From contig JAFDYF010000004.1 in the NCBI GenBank assembly GCA_018267575.1, positions 1 through 64,000 on the forward strand: DNA of 64,000 nt, read 5' to 3'. Below the pieces are notes generated by a model. That model made no database searches and was not told the DNA's origin. It worked only from the letters and a program-made list of their open reading frames with translations. Position numbers and translations under genes: made by a program. Numbering within the stretch: the first letter of the stretch is position 1; each line of letters opens with the position of its first letter. This document shows positions 26,284 through 34,927 of this stretch, in pieces. The stretch comes from Bacteroidota bacterium. GTDB lineage: Bacteria; Bacteroidota; Bacteroidia; Chitinophagales; Chitinophagaceae.

Positions 26284-27308
26284 TGTACCAACTGGTTTAT
26301 TTTTACCGCCATCCCAACCCTATCTATTTCAGCATTGAAAAACTGTTTGGACAAATAGGGGAATGGATCAGCAAAAAGCAGGGATCCAGCTTTCAGGTTG
26401 ATAAAAGGGACATGCCTTTTGCCAGTAAACTTAAAACGGTTTTAAAAAATATTGGATACACAAAAAAACAGCAGGGCCATATCAACCATATCACGGGCGA
26501 TGTGCATTATGCAATGCTGGGTTGTAGCAAAAAACATATCAATTTGCTCACGATACATGACTGTGTGCCATTACAGGATGGTTCCGGATCGAGGGCCCGC
26601 TACTGGTTTATCAAAAAACTCTGGTACGATTGGCCGGTGCAAAAGGCAGATATGGTAACCGTGATTTCAGATAATACCAAAAAAGAATTGATCAGGTACA
26701 CCCATTGCCCTCCGGAAAAGATAAGGGTAATCGGGAATTTTGTAGATCCTGGTTTTCAATTTGCGCCCTTTGTTTTCAATGAATCTTGTCCACGCATCCT
26801 TTTTATAGGCAGCACGCCCAATAAAAACCTAAATCGGTTGATAGAGTCACTGCAAGGGCTAAACGTTGTTTTAGATATCGTTGGGCTGCTAAGCGGAGAA
26901 CAAATCAAGCGATTAAAAAAAGCAAATATCCGTTACGAGCAATCTTCCGGTCTATCACAGGAAGCATTGGTCGCCAAATACCAACAATGCGATATACTGG
27001 CTTTCCCCTCCACTTACGAGGGTTTTGGTCTTCCGATTGTGGAAGCGCAGGCTACGGGGCGACCCTTGCTGAGTAGCAATCTATCTCCCATGCGTGAAGT
27101 GGCGGGGGAGGGTGCTTGCCTGATTGATCCCTACGATCCCGATTCTATTCGCAGCGGGTTGATAAAAATAATCAATGACCCCGTGTATCGCGAAAGCATT
27201 ATAAAAAACGGTTTGGAGAATGCGAAGAAATTCACGCTCGACTCGGTGGCTCAACAATATGTGGAATTGTATCAAGAATTATTACAAACCAAACCCCAGC
27301 AAAACTAG
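26283..27308 (+). CDS. Glycosyltransferase family 4 protein (GTG start)
   Basis: Glycosyltransferase of 341 residues. LLTIHDCVPLQDGSG, VTVISDNTKKELIRY and ILFIGSTPNKNLNRLIESL are typical of GT4 mannosyltransferase-like enzymes, and DILAFPSTYEGFGLPIVEAQ is the E-x7-E donor site. Translation starts at a GTG that shares one base with the polymerase stop codon, so the two are coupled. Donor unknown. Confidence 0.9.
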   Translation: MYQLVYFYRHPNPIYFSIEKLFGQIGEWISKKQGSSFQVDKRDMPFASKLKTVLKNIGYTKKQQGHINHITGDVHYAMLGCSKKHINLLTIHDCVPLQDGSGSRARYWFIKKLWYDWPVQKADMVTVISDNTKKELIRYTHCPPEKIRVIGNFVDPGFQFAPFVFNESCPRILFIGSTPNKNLNRLIESLQGLNVVLDIVGLLSGEQIKRLKKANIRYEQSSGLSQEALVAKYQQCDILAFPSTYEGFGLPIVEAQATGRPLLSSNLSPMREVAGEGACLIDPYDPDSIRSGLIKIINDPVYRESIIKNGLENAKKFTLDSVAQQYVELYQELLQTKPQQN

Positions 27309-27316
27309 ACACCTAC

Positions 27317-29191
27317 ATGTGCGGCATTACCGGCATTCTTGATTTTAATGGTCGCTCCGCAACGGGATCGACCATCCGTAAAATGACCGATGCGGAATCG
27401 CACCGGGGGCCAGATGCGGATGGTTTTTTTGTAGAGGATGGAATTGCATTGGGGCACCGCCGTTTGTCGATCATCGATCTATCAGCGGCCGCCAACCAAC
27501 CCTTTGTCGATAATTCAGGCAGGTATGTGATGGTGTTCAATGGAGAGATGTATAATTTCATGGACGTGAAAAAACAGATCTCGGATTATGTTTTTCACAC
27601 GAATGGCGATAGCGAAGTGTTGATTGCCGCCTATGCCAAATGGGGACCAGACTGCATCCAATATTTCCGCGGCATGTTTGCCTTTGCGATATGGGACAAA
27701 CAGGAAAGATCTTTATTTCTGTGCAGGGATCGAATGGGGGTGAAGCCGCTTTATTATTATGTGGATGGGCAACATTTTCTCTTTGCCTCCGAAATCAGGG
27801 CGCTTTTGGCAAGCGATATGATCGATCGCAAAACAAGCACAAAGGGGCTGATTGAATTTTTCAGTTATCAATCCATTGGTTATCCATATACGGCTATCGA
27901 AGGCATCATGCAATTGGAAGCGGGTTCATGTATATTGGTGAAGGATGGAAAAATAAAGAAAAAAGTGTATTGGGACCTTACGGAGTCCAAACCCGATTTT
28001 GATTTTGCAGATCTGGAAAAAACAAAACAACGAATTCGGGAATTATTGCTACAGTCGGTAAAAAGAAGATTGGTGAGCGATGTGCCCGTGGGTGCTTTTT
28101 TATCGGGTGGCATTGATTCCAGTATTGTGGTTGGGTTAATGTCGGAAGCAAGCGATGCCCAGCCCGTTACCTTCAATATCGCTTTTCAGGAAAAGGAATA
28201 TGATGAATCGGCCTATGCCCAACTGATTGCCAAAAAATTCAATACCCAGCACCATCAAATACTGCTCGAGCCCAGCTCCTTTTTGGATGAGTTGCCCAAT
28301 GCCTTGGATGCGATCGACTCACCTTCGGCCGATGGGGTGAACAGCTATGTGGTATCAAAAGCCATCCGAAAAAATGGGATTGTAGTGGCACTCTCCGGCG
28401 TGGGTGGCGATGAACTGTTTGCGGGCTATCCAATTTTTTCACAGTACCGGCAGCTCCGTCAAAAAGATTGGTTATGGAAATTTCCAAAAGCAGTCAGGGA
28501 ACTCATGGCATCTTCCATGTCTTTGCTTGGTAAGGGCGACAGCAAAACAGGCCGTATGCAACAATTGCTCCGGCTCGATGATGGCTCCATCGGAAACGCA
28601 TATCCCATATTGAGGCAGATACTCTCTGCCCAACAGATACAAGGCCTTACCCACCTGAATGAGGGCAGTCCTTTCATAACCGCCCTTCAGCAGGAATTGG
28701 TTGGGAAAAAGCAAAAGTTGGATGCGATGCCTTTGCTCAGTCAGATTTCGGCGGCAGAATATCTGGGCTATACCCAACATACTTTATTAAAGGACACTGA
28801 TCAGATGAGCATGGCCGTTTCACTGGAAGTGCGTGAACCTTATTTCGATCAGGACCTGGTTGAATTTGTTTTAGCGATCCCAGACAATATAAAAAAGCCA
28901 AGCTACCCTAAAAGCTTGATGGTGGAATCAGTAAAGCCCCTATTGCCAGAGGAGATTGTGTTCCGAAAAAAACAGGGCTTTTTGTTCCCTTGGGAACTTT
29001 GGCTTAAAAATGAATTGCGATCTTTTTGCGAGCTGCGCATCAAAAATATGGCACAGCGAAATTTTATCAAAGGCGACCGTCTATTGGATAATTGGAAGCT
29101 TTTTTTAAAAGGGGATAAAAGGGTGCGCTGGTCGGAGATTTGGTTATTTGTAGTGCTGGAACATTGGTTGGAAAAAAATAATGTTCAATAA
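27317..29191 (+). CDS. asnB: Asparagine synthase-type glutamine amidotransferase
   Basis: Two-domain enzyme of 624 residues. The class II glutaminase starts with MCGITGILDF, so Cys2 is the nucleophile after Met removal; the ATP-pyrophosphatase domain has SGGIDS at residues 263-268. The family makes asparagine, but copies inside polysaccharide loci often amidate a sugar carboxylate (as proposed for WbpS). Placement directly before a WlbA-like oxidoreductase and a hexapeptide acyltransferase favours amidation of a uronic acid. Starts 8 bp after the GT4 gene. A housekeeping asparagine synthase cannot be excluded. Confidence 0.93.
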   Translation: MCGITGILDFNGRSATGSTIRKMTDAESHRGPDADGFFVEDGIALGHRRLSIIDLSAAANQPFVDNSGRYVMVFNGEMYNFMDVKKQISDYVFHTNGDSEVLIAAYAKWGPDCIQYFRGMFAFAIWDKQERSLFLCRDRMGVKPLYYYVDGQHFLFASEIRALLASDMIDRKTSTKGLIEFFSYQSIGYPYTAIEGIMQLEAGSCILVKDGKIKKKVYWDLTESKPDFDFADLEKTKQRIRELLLQSVKRRLVSDVPVGAFLSGGIDSSIVVGLMSEASDAQPVTFNIAFQEKEYDESAYAQLIAKKFNTQHHQILLEPSSFLDELPNALDAIDSPSADGVNSYVVSKAIRKNGIVVALSGVGGDELFAGYPIFSQYRQLRQKDWLWKFPKAVRELMASSMSLLGKGDSKTGRMQQLLRLDDGSIGNAYPILRQILSAQQIQGLTHLNEGSPFITALQQELVGKKQKLDAMPLLSQISAAEYLGYTQHTLLKDTDQMSMAVSLEVREPYFDQDLVEFVLAIPDNIKKPSYPKSLMVESVKPLLPEEIVFRKKQGFLFPWELWLKNELRSFCELRIKNMAQRNFIKGDRLLDNWKLFLKGDKRVRWSEIWLFVVLEHWLEKNNVQ

Positions 29192-29216
29192 TATACTCAT
29201 TGCCTAAGAGAGATAG

Positions 29217-30230
29217 ATGCTGAAATTTGGGATCATTGGTTGTGGTCGTATTGCTCAAAGACATGCCGAGCAGATGATGGGTTTTGGAAAACTGATGGCT
29301 GTTTGTGATATCGATGCACAAAAAGCCCAAGCCCTTTCAGGTATGTACAAGGCTCAAGCCTATACGAACTTGGAAGCATTTTTGGAGCAAGCGCCATCCA
29401 TGGATCTGGTAGCGGTATGCACGCCCAACTATTTACATGCCGAGCATACGGTGAAGGCTTTACGAAAAGGGGTTCATGTGATTTGCGAAAAACCGATGGC
29501 CATCCATTCAGCCGATTGTCGGGAAATGATATCGGTTGCCCATGATATAGGAAAACAATTGTTCATCGTTAAACAAAACCGTTTCAATCCCCCCGTGCAG
29601 GCAGTGAAGGAATTGTTGGAGAGAAAAAAATTGGGAATGATCTATAGTGTGCATTTGAATTGTATCTGGAACCGGAATGCAGATTATTATACCAGCAGTG
29701 ATTGGAAGGGAAAAAAAGAAAAGGACGGCGGGATTTTATATACCCAGTTTAGCCATTTTATCGACTTATTATATTGGTTTTTTGGTGAGCTGGCCGAGGC
29801 AAAGGCCTTCGTAACAAATGTTGCACACGAAGATTGCATTGAATTTGAAGATACCACGGTAGCCTCTCTCCGGTTTCAGAATGGGATTTTGGGCAGCGCC
29901 CATTTTTCCATCAATAGCTACCAAAAAAATAGGGAAGGGTCTTTGACCATCATAGCGGAAAAAGGTATGGTGAAAATTGGGGGCGAATACTTGAATAAAT
30001 TGGAATACCAGTACATACAGGATTCGCCCATGACCCTGATGGATGAGGGGAAAGAAGCCAACGATTATGGCAGCTATCAAGGGTCAATGTCCAACCATCA
30101 CTTGGTATACCAGCATGTGGAGGAGGTATTGACAAAGGGGATTAAAAATGAATTTGATGGTACTAATGGTTTGAAGACGGTGGAGATGATTGAAAAAATA
30201 TATCAGGCAGCAGATGCAACCCATCATTAA
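29217..30230 (+). CDS. Gfo/Idh/MocA-family sugar oxidoreductase (WlbA/WbpB-like)
   Basis: NAD(P)-dependent dehydrogenase of 337 residues. N-terminal Rossmann motif KFGIIGCGRIAQRHAEQM, then VAVCTPNYLHAEHTVKAL and the catalytic-lysine motif VICEKPMA. The C-terminal Gfo/Idh/MocA domain is present (GGILYTQFSHFIDLLYWFFG). WlbA/WbpB enzymes oxidise C3 of UDP-N-acetylglucosaminuronic acid; an adjacent LbH acyltransferase is the usual partner. A WbpE-type aminotransferase would be needed; the DegT gene at 4723 is the only free candidate in the window. Confidence 0.88.
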   Translation: MLKFGIIGCGRIAQRHAEQMMGFGKLMAVCDIDAQKAQALSGMYKAQAYTNLEAFLEQAPSMDLVAVCTPNYLHAEHTVKALRKGVHVICEKPMAIHSADCREMISVAHDIGKQLFIVKQNRFNPPVQAVKELLERKKLGMIYSVHLNCIWNRNADYYTSSDWKGKKEKDGGILYTQFSHFIDLLYWFFGELAEAKAFVTNVAHEDCIEFEDTTVASLRFQNGILGSAHFSINSYQKNREGSLTIIAEKGMVKIGGEYLNKLEYQYIQDSPMTLMDEGKEANDYGSYQGSMSNHHLVYQHVEEVLTKGIKNEFDGTNGLKTVEMIEKIYQAADATHH

Positions 30231-30687
30231 AAATAGCGGAATGGTGGATGTTGAGTTTGGCGAAAACGTAACAGTGGTTCAGCCAGTGAACCTTTATGGT
30301 TGCCGTTTGGCCGATCAGGTGTTCGTGGGGCCATTTGTAGAAATTCAAAAAGGAGTCAGTATTGGGAAAAAGACCCGGATACAATCACATAGTTTTATTT
30401 GCAGCTTGGTAACGATTGGTGAATCCTGCTTTATAGGGCACGGCGTGATGTTTATCAATGATCGCTTTTCCAATGGGAAAGCTGCCGGTCATCCTGATTT
30501 ATGGAAACCTACCTCTATTGGAAATAATGTGATGATTGGTTCGAATGCAACCATACTTCCAATCTCCATTTGTGATGATGTGGTGATTGGTGCTGGGTCT
30601 GTAGTTACAAAAGATATTCAAGCACCGGGTTTTTATGCAGGTAACCCCGCTGTGTTTATACGTCCTTTACAGGGAAGGGTTGATTAG
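30214..30687 (+). CDS. Hexapeptide-repeat acyltransferase (WbpD/WlbB-like)
   Basis: Left-handed beta-helix acyltransferase of about 158 residues, with repeated [LIV]-G-x4 hexads from VEFGENVTVVQPVNLYG to SIGNNVMIGSNATILP and VVIGAGSVVTKDIQAPGFY. The probable role is N-acetylation of a 3-amino sugar, by analogy to WbpD/WlbB beside WlbA. The ATG at 30214 overlaps the oxidoreductase by 17 bp; the frame also opens at a TTG at 30190. Confidence 0.87.
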   Translation: MQPIIKNSGMVDVEFGENVTVVQPVNLYGCRLADQVFVGPFVEIQKGVSIGKKTRIQSHSFICSLVTIGESCFIGHGVMFINDRFSNGKAAGHPDLWKPTSIGNNVMIGSNATILPISICDDVVIGAGSVVTKDIQAPGFYAGNPAVFIRPLQGRVD

Positions 30688-30713
30688 GAATAGAGCAAGT
30701 ACCGCTCAGCTTT

Positions 30714-30755
30714 TTCACTATTGACTATTCACTATTGCCCATTCACCATTGACTT
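30714..30755. repeat. Six-unit heptad array
   Basis: Six in-phase 7-bp units: ttcacta, ttgacta, ttcacta, ttgccca, ttcacca, ttgactt. They lie in the 93-bp spacer between the acyltransferase and the next glycosyltransferase. The vocabulary is shared with the array at 33970-34116. Confidence 0.85.
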
Positions 30756-30780
30756 TCTTCCTTCCCCCTGCCATTTTTAA

Positions 30781-31926
30781 ATGACCAAAAAAAAATTACT
30801 TATCCTTATAGAATGGTTTGCCCCCGGGTATAAAGCAGGAGGGCCCATTCAGTCCTGTGTGAATTTTGCCTATGCACTGAAAGATGATTTTGAAATCTAT
30901 GTACTTACCACGGATACCGATCATGGCGAAACCGAACCCTATCCGAATGTGGTTGCTGATCAATGGATGGAATATAAAAAGGATGGGTTTAAGATTTATT
31001 ATGCCAAAAGAAAATCACTCAGTAAGACCAAGCTAAAACAAGCGATGATGGAAGTGGGTGCGGATTATATCTATCTCAACCTATTGTTCTCTCCCTATTT
31101 TTCGGTTTATCCATTGTGGTTAAAATATATGGGCAAGTTGAAAGGCAAAGTGGTTTTATGCCCAAGGGGAACCTTGTATGACAGTGCCTTGGCCGTAAAA
31201 CCCTATAAGAAAAAGCCTTTTATACAATTATTTAGTTGGCTTGGGATACATAAGAAAATACTTTTCCATGCTACCAATGAAAGGGAAAAGCAAGCCGTTC
31301 AACGATTTTTTCCGGGGAGTCAGGTACTGATTGCGGATAACTTGCCGAATAGCAATCAAAGACCCTTTACAAGCTATGAGAAAAAACCGGGATCTTTGAA
31401 ATGTATTTTTATTGCCCGGATTGTGGCTATCAAAAACTTATTGTTTGCGTTGCAATTCTTGGAAAATATAAGTGCAGAGATTGAGTTGACCATTATTGGT
31501 CCTTCAGAGGATAAGGTTTACTGGGTGGACTGTGAGAAAAAGATAGCCCAATTGCCTGCCAACATTCAAGTAAATTATTTAGGTGCTAAACGAAATGATG
31601 AATTGGCGGAGATCATTGGCAAGCATCATTTATTTGTTTTGCCCACGGCCGGTGAAAATTTTGGGCATTCCATTTTTGAATCTTTATTAGGTGGCAGACC
31701 GGTATTGATCAGCGACCAAACGCCTTGGTTGAATTTACAAGAGAAAAAAATAGGATGGGATTTACCATTGAACCATCCAGAAAAATTCCAACAGGCAATG
31801 GAAGAAGCTGCCCAATGGGATCAGGCTAGCTTTGATGAATGGGCAAGCAGTTCGTGGGAGTATGCCAAAAAATTTATTTCGAACCCTGCATTACACAGTG
31901 AGTATATGCAACTTTTTCATAGCTAA
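30781..31926 (+). CDS. Glycosyltransferase, GT4-like
   Basis: Glycosyltransferase of 381 residues. It opens with KLLILIEWFAPGYKAGGPIQ and has CIFIARIVAIKNLLFALQFL and HLFVLPTAGENFGHSIFESL, the GT4 donor region (E-x7-E). The APGYKAGGP loop is seen in several O-antigen GT4 enzymes. Flanked by repeat-bearing spacers on both sides, so probably its own transcription unit or coupled through the spacer. Donor unknown. Confidence 0.88.
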   Translation: MTKKKLLILIEWFAPGYKAGGPIQSCVNFAYALKDDFEIYVLTTDTDHGETEPYPNVVADQWMEYKKDGFKIYYAKRKSLSKTKLKQAMMEVGADYIYLNLLFSPYFSVYPLWLKYMGKLKGKVVLCPRGTLYDSALAVKPYKKKPFIQLFSWLGIHKKILFHATNEREKQAVQRFFPGSQVLIADNLPNSNQRPFTSYEKKPGSLKCIFIARIVAIKNLLFALQFLENISAEIELTIIGPSEDKVYWVDCEKKIAQLPANIQVNYLGAKRNDELAEIIGKHHLFVLPTAGENFGHSIFESLLGGRPVLISDQTPWLNLQEKKIGWDLPLNHPEKFQQAMEEAAQWDQASFDEWASSSWEYAKKFISNPALHSEYMQLFHS

Positions 31927-32236
31927 GGCTACGATTTTAAGTAAGGGATGAATATTATACTTAACCTGTTGGACATTAATAAATGATATTCCTGATTTTG
32001 AGCCGATTAAGGAACCGTTGTTGTTCACTACAGTAGTACCAAAGTTTAATCTATGCTCCTCCCAGAAAACAGCTTGTCCCGATGAGCGAAGCGGATCTCG
32101 GGAGGCTGTACATCGTTTTCTGGCGCCCTTTTTTGGGCAAGCAAAAAAGAACAAAGAATATTACGAATAATACTTTTAATTGATGCTTATTTATTTGATA
32201 AAATAATAGCACAACAGCTTAAACTTAATCATCAAG
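31927..32236. other. 310-bp spacer with a long interrupted hairpin
   Basis: No credible gene. The main structure is an inverted repeat: ccagaaaac (32062-32070) pairs with gttttctgg (32115-32123), and inside it tcccga (32077-32082) pairs with tcggga (32098-32103), with agc/gct between. It is followed by gcccttttttgggc (about 32125-32138). The last 80 bp before the carbamoyltransferase are AT-rich. Possible 3' processing signal, terminator or remnant of a repeat element. Confidence 0.6.
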
Positions 32237-33967
32237 ATGTATATTTTAGGACTCAATGCATATCACGCAGATGCTTCAGCGGCCATTTTTAAGGACGGGA
32301 TACTGATTGCTGCTACCGAGGAAGAGCGTTTTCGCAGAATGAAACATTGGGCCGGCTTCCCAAGCATGGCCATAGAATTTTGTTTGAAAGAAGCAGGTAT
32401 CTCTTTATCGCAAGTGGATTATATTTCCATCGGTCGCGACCCATCTGCGAAAATGGCAAAAAAATTAATGTTCTTATTGAAGCACCCAGGTGGTGGATGG
32501 AAAGCGGTTTCCGATCGTTTGAGGAATGCAAAAAAAGTGTCTTCCCTCGAAAATGAATTTGCTTCGGTGGATGCCTCGGTGCCGGCTTCGGTGATCAAGG
32601 GCAAGATCCATCAGGTGGAACATCATCGCAGTCATCTTGGCTCTGCTTTTTTTGCTTCGCCGTTTGATGAAGCAGCGATACTATCTATCGATGGCTCGGG
32701 CGATTTTACCACTACTATGACGGCTGTAGGGAAGGGGAACAAGATTGAGGTATTGGAGTCAGTAGATTTTCCGCATAGTGTGGGTCTTTTTTATACGGCT
32801 TTCACTCAATTGCTGGGCTTCCCCCATTATGGTGATGAGTATAAAGTAATGGGTCTTGCACCTTATGGCGAACCCAAATATGTGGACAAATTAAAAGAGG
32901 TTTTGCTTTTTAATGATGATGGTCTGTTTCAATTGAACCTCGATTATTTCCGTTCCGCCAAAAGCGGCATCATTTCCTATGGTGACGATCATATTCCCAT
33001 TGTAGCCCCCTTGTTCTCCGATTATATGATTGGCAAATTTGGTGCAGAGCGAAAAAAAGATGAACCACTATCTCAATATCACAAGGATCTGGCTGCTTCG
33101 GTGCAAAGGGTTACAGAAGAACTGATTTTTCATATCCTTCAGCATCTTCAGAAAAAAACGGGTTTGGAAAATGTGTGCATCGCGGGAGGCGTGGCACAAA
33201 ACTCAGTGGCCAATGGAAAGCTGAGCAGGAATTCCGGCTTCAAAAATATTTATATCCCATCGGCCGGTCATGATGCAGGTATATCGATGGGCTCGGGTTT
33301 GTATTTGTACAACCATGTGCTGGATCAACCGAGGGTAGCACCGATTTATACGGCCTATACCGGATCCCATTTTTCCAATGATGAGATTGAAGCCTATCTG
33401 AAATCGAGAAATATTGAGTACAAAAAATATGCTGATGCAGAATTGTTTGAGATTGTTTCGGAAAGATTGGTGCATGCTGGCGTGGTAGGTTGGTTCAATG
33501 GGGCGGCAGAATTTGGGCCTAGGGCATTGGGAGGCCGTTCTATCTTAGCCGACCCTAGAAGAACCGACGCGAAAGATTTATTAAATTCAAAGATTAAAAG
33601 GCGGGAAAGCTTTAGACCTTTTGCCCCTTCTATATTGAAAGAGTTTGTGGGTGAGTATTTTGAGATTACCGATCAAGTGCCTTTTATGGAAAAAGTGTTT
33701 CCGATAAAAAAGGAAAAACATAGTATCATCCCAGCGGTTACCCATGTGGATGGTACTGGTCGATTGCAGACCGTAGATAAAACAACGGCCCCACGTTATT
33801 ATAACCTGATTGAAGCCTTTTATAAAAAAACGGGGGTGCCTGTATTGTTGAATACCTCATTCAATGAAAATGAACCGATCGTTAATTCACCAGCAGAAGC
33901 ATTGGACTGTTTTCTCCGCACCAGTATGGATATGTTGGTGCTGGAAAATTGTGTGGTGAGCCGTTGA
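32237..33967 (+). CDS. NodU/CmcH-family carbamoyltransferase
   Basis: O-carbamoyltransferase of 576 residues, normal length. The N-terminal Kae1-like domain has MYILGLNAYHADASAAIF, TEEERF, VEHHRSHLGSAFFASPFD and LSIDGSGDFTTT; the C-terminal domain has RRESFRPFAPSIL and PVLLNTSFNENEPIVNSP. The family uses carbamoyl phosphate and ATP to carbamoylate a hydroxyl of a sugar or antibiotic, as in NodU and TobZ. In this locus a carbamoylated glycan residue is likely. A heptad array begins two bases after its stop. Confidence 0.93.
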   Translation: MYILGLNAYHADASAAIFKDGILIAATEEERFRRMKHWAGFPSMAIEFCLKEAGISLSQVDYISIGRDPSAKMAKKLMFLLKHPGGGWKAVSDRLRNAKKVSSLENEFASVDASVPASVIKGKIHQVEHHRSHLGSAFFASPFDEAAILSIDGSGDFTTTMTAVGKGNKIEVLESVDFPHSVGLFYTAFTQLLGFPHYGDEYKVMGLAPYGEPKYVDKLKEVLLFNDDGLFQLNLDYFRSAKSGIISYGDDHIPIVAPLFSDYMIGKFGAERKKDEPLSQYHKDLAASVQRVTEELIFHILQHLQKKTGLENVCIAGGVAQNSVANGKLSRNSGFKNIYIPSAGHDAGISMGSGLYLYNHVLDQPRVAPIYTAYTGSHFSNDEIEAYLKSRNIEYKKYADAELFEIVSERLVHAGVVGWFNGAAEFGPRALGGRSILADPRRTDAKDLLNSKIKRRESFRPFAPSILKEFVGEYFEITDQVPFMEKVFPIKKEKHSIIPAVTHVDGTGRLQTVDKTTAPRYYNLIEAFYKKTGVPVLLNTSFNENEPIVNSPAEALDCFLRTSMDMLVLENCVVSR

Positions 33968-33969
33968 GC

Positions 33970-34116
33970 GTTCGTAGTCAGTAGTTCATAGTCGATAGTG
34001 AATAGTCAATGGGGAATGGTGAAAAGTCGATAGTAAATCTGTAAATTTTCACTATTGACTATAAACTCTTGACTCCAGATTTCTGACTCTCGACTACGGA
34101 CTCCTGACTTCCGACT
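33970..34116. repeat. 21-unit heptad array that reverses strand polarity
   Basis: Twenty-one consecutive 7-bp units keep perfect phase over 147 bp. The first ten are purine-led (gttcgta, gtcagta, gtcgata, gtgaata) and the last ten read as their complement type (tttcact, attgact, ctcgact, cctgact, tccgact), with the switch near tgtaaat. The two halves are therefore inverted relative to each other and could fold as one long imperfect hairpin. It starts two bases after the carbamoyltransferase stop. Confidence 0.9.
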
Positions 34117-34177
34117 GCTTCTCCAACTACCCATTTAATGAATTAATTTGCGGTCAATTTTGTAAAGCAAAGCAGCA

Positions 34178-34924
34178 TTGAAAGTTTCCATTATTACAGC
34201 GACGTATAATAGTGTGGCCACCATCAAGGATACTTTGAAGAGTATTGAAAGGCAGGACCATCCTGATATTGAACATATTATTGTAGATGGGCTCTCTATA
34301 GATGATACAGTGAAAGTGGCCGAGGAATTCCCCCACGTTGCAAAACTGTTTTCCGAAAAAGACAAAGGGATCTATGATGCCATGAACAAGGGCATTCGGG
34401 CCGCTACCGGAGATGTGATTGGCATTCTAAACTCCGATGATATTTATGTGGGTCCGCAGGTATTATCCAAAATAGCCAAGGCATTTGAAAACCAATCCGT
34501 GCTTACCTGTTATGCAGACCTGCAATATGTGCAGGCCGATAACTTAGATAAAGTCGTGCGCACTTGGAAGTCGGGGCATTTCAGCAGAAAAAACTTTTAT
34601 TATGGATGGATGCCGCCCCATCCCACATTTTTTGTGCGTAGGGAAGTATATGAGCAAGTAGGGCTTTTCAATACGAGTTTGCGATCTGCCGCAGATTACG
34701 AAATGATGTTGCGGATACTGATCAAACATGAAATGCCCACCCATTATATACCAGAAGTGATTGTGAAAATGAGGGCCGGGGGCATGAGCAATGCCTCGTT
34801 TAAAAATAGGATCACGGCCAATAAGGAAGATCGGATGGCCTGGAAACTAAATGGGCTGGAGCCTCATTTTTTTACTTTGTACGCAAAACCAATTCGAAAA
34901 ATCTCACAGTTTTTAATAAGATAA
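34178..34924 (+). CDS. Glycosyltransferase family 2 protein (TTG start)
   Basis: GT-A enzyme of 248 residues, close to WcaA/WbbD-type enzymes: KVSIITATYNSVATIKDTLK, HIIVDGLSIDDTVK and GILNSDDIYVGP with the DxD-type motif. The TTG at 34178 is almost forced as the start: an in-frame TAA lies at 34163 and the conserved beta-strand begins at residue 2. Gap of only 3 bp to gmd, so the two are co-transcribed. Confidence 0.9.
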   Translation: MKVSIITATYNSVATIKDTLKSIERQDHPDIEHIIVDGLSIDDTVKVAEEFPHVAKLFSEKDKGIYDAMNKGIRAATGDVIGILNSDDIYVGPQVLSKIAKAFENQSVLTCYADLQYVQADNLDKVVRTWKSGHFSRKNFYYGWMPPHPTFFVRREVYEQVGLFNTSLRSAADYEMMLRILIKHEMPTHYIPEVIVKMRAGGMSNASFKNRITANKEDRMAWKLNGLEPHFFTLYAKPIRKISQFLIR

Positions 34925-34927
34925 ATT

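Noticed and set aside
31891..32154. Minus-strand 87-codon ORF (FFFACPKKGARKRCTASRDP)
   Set aside because: It reads through the nested hairpin and the antisense end of the glycosyltransferase gene; it looks like a translated repeat element, without domain or start signal.
33970..34116. Possible CRISPR array
   Set aside because: The period is 7 bp with drifting units and no distinct repeat-spacer pattern; no cas genes are in the window.
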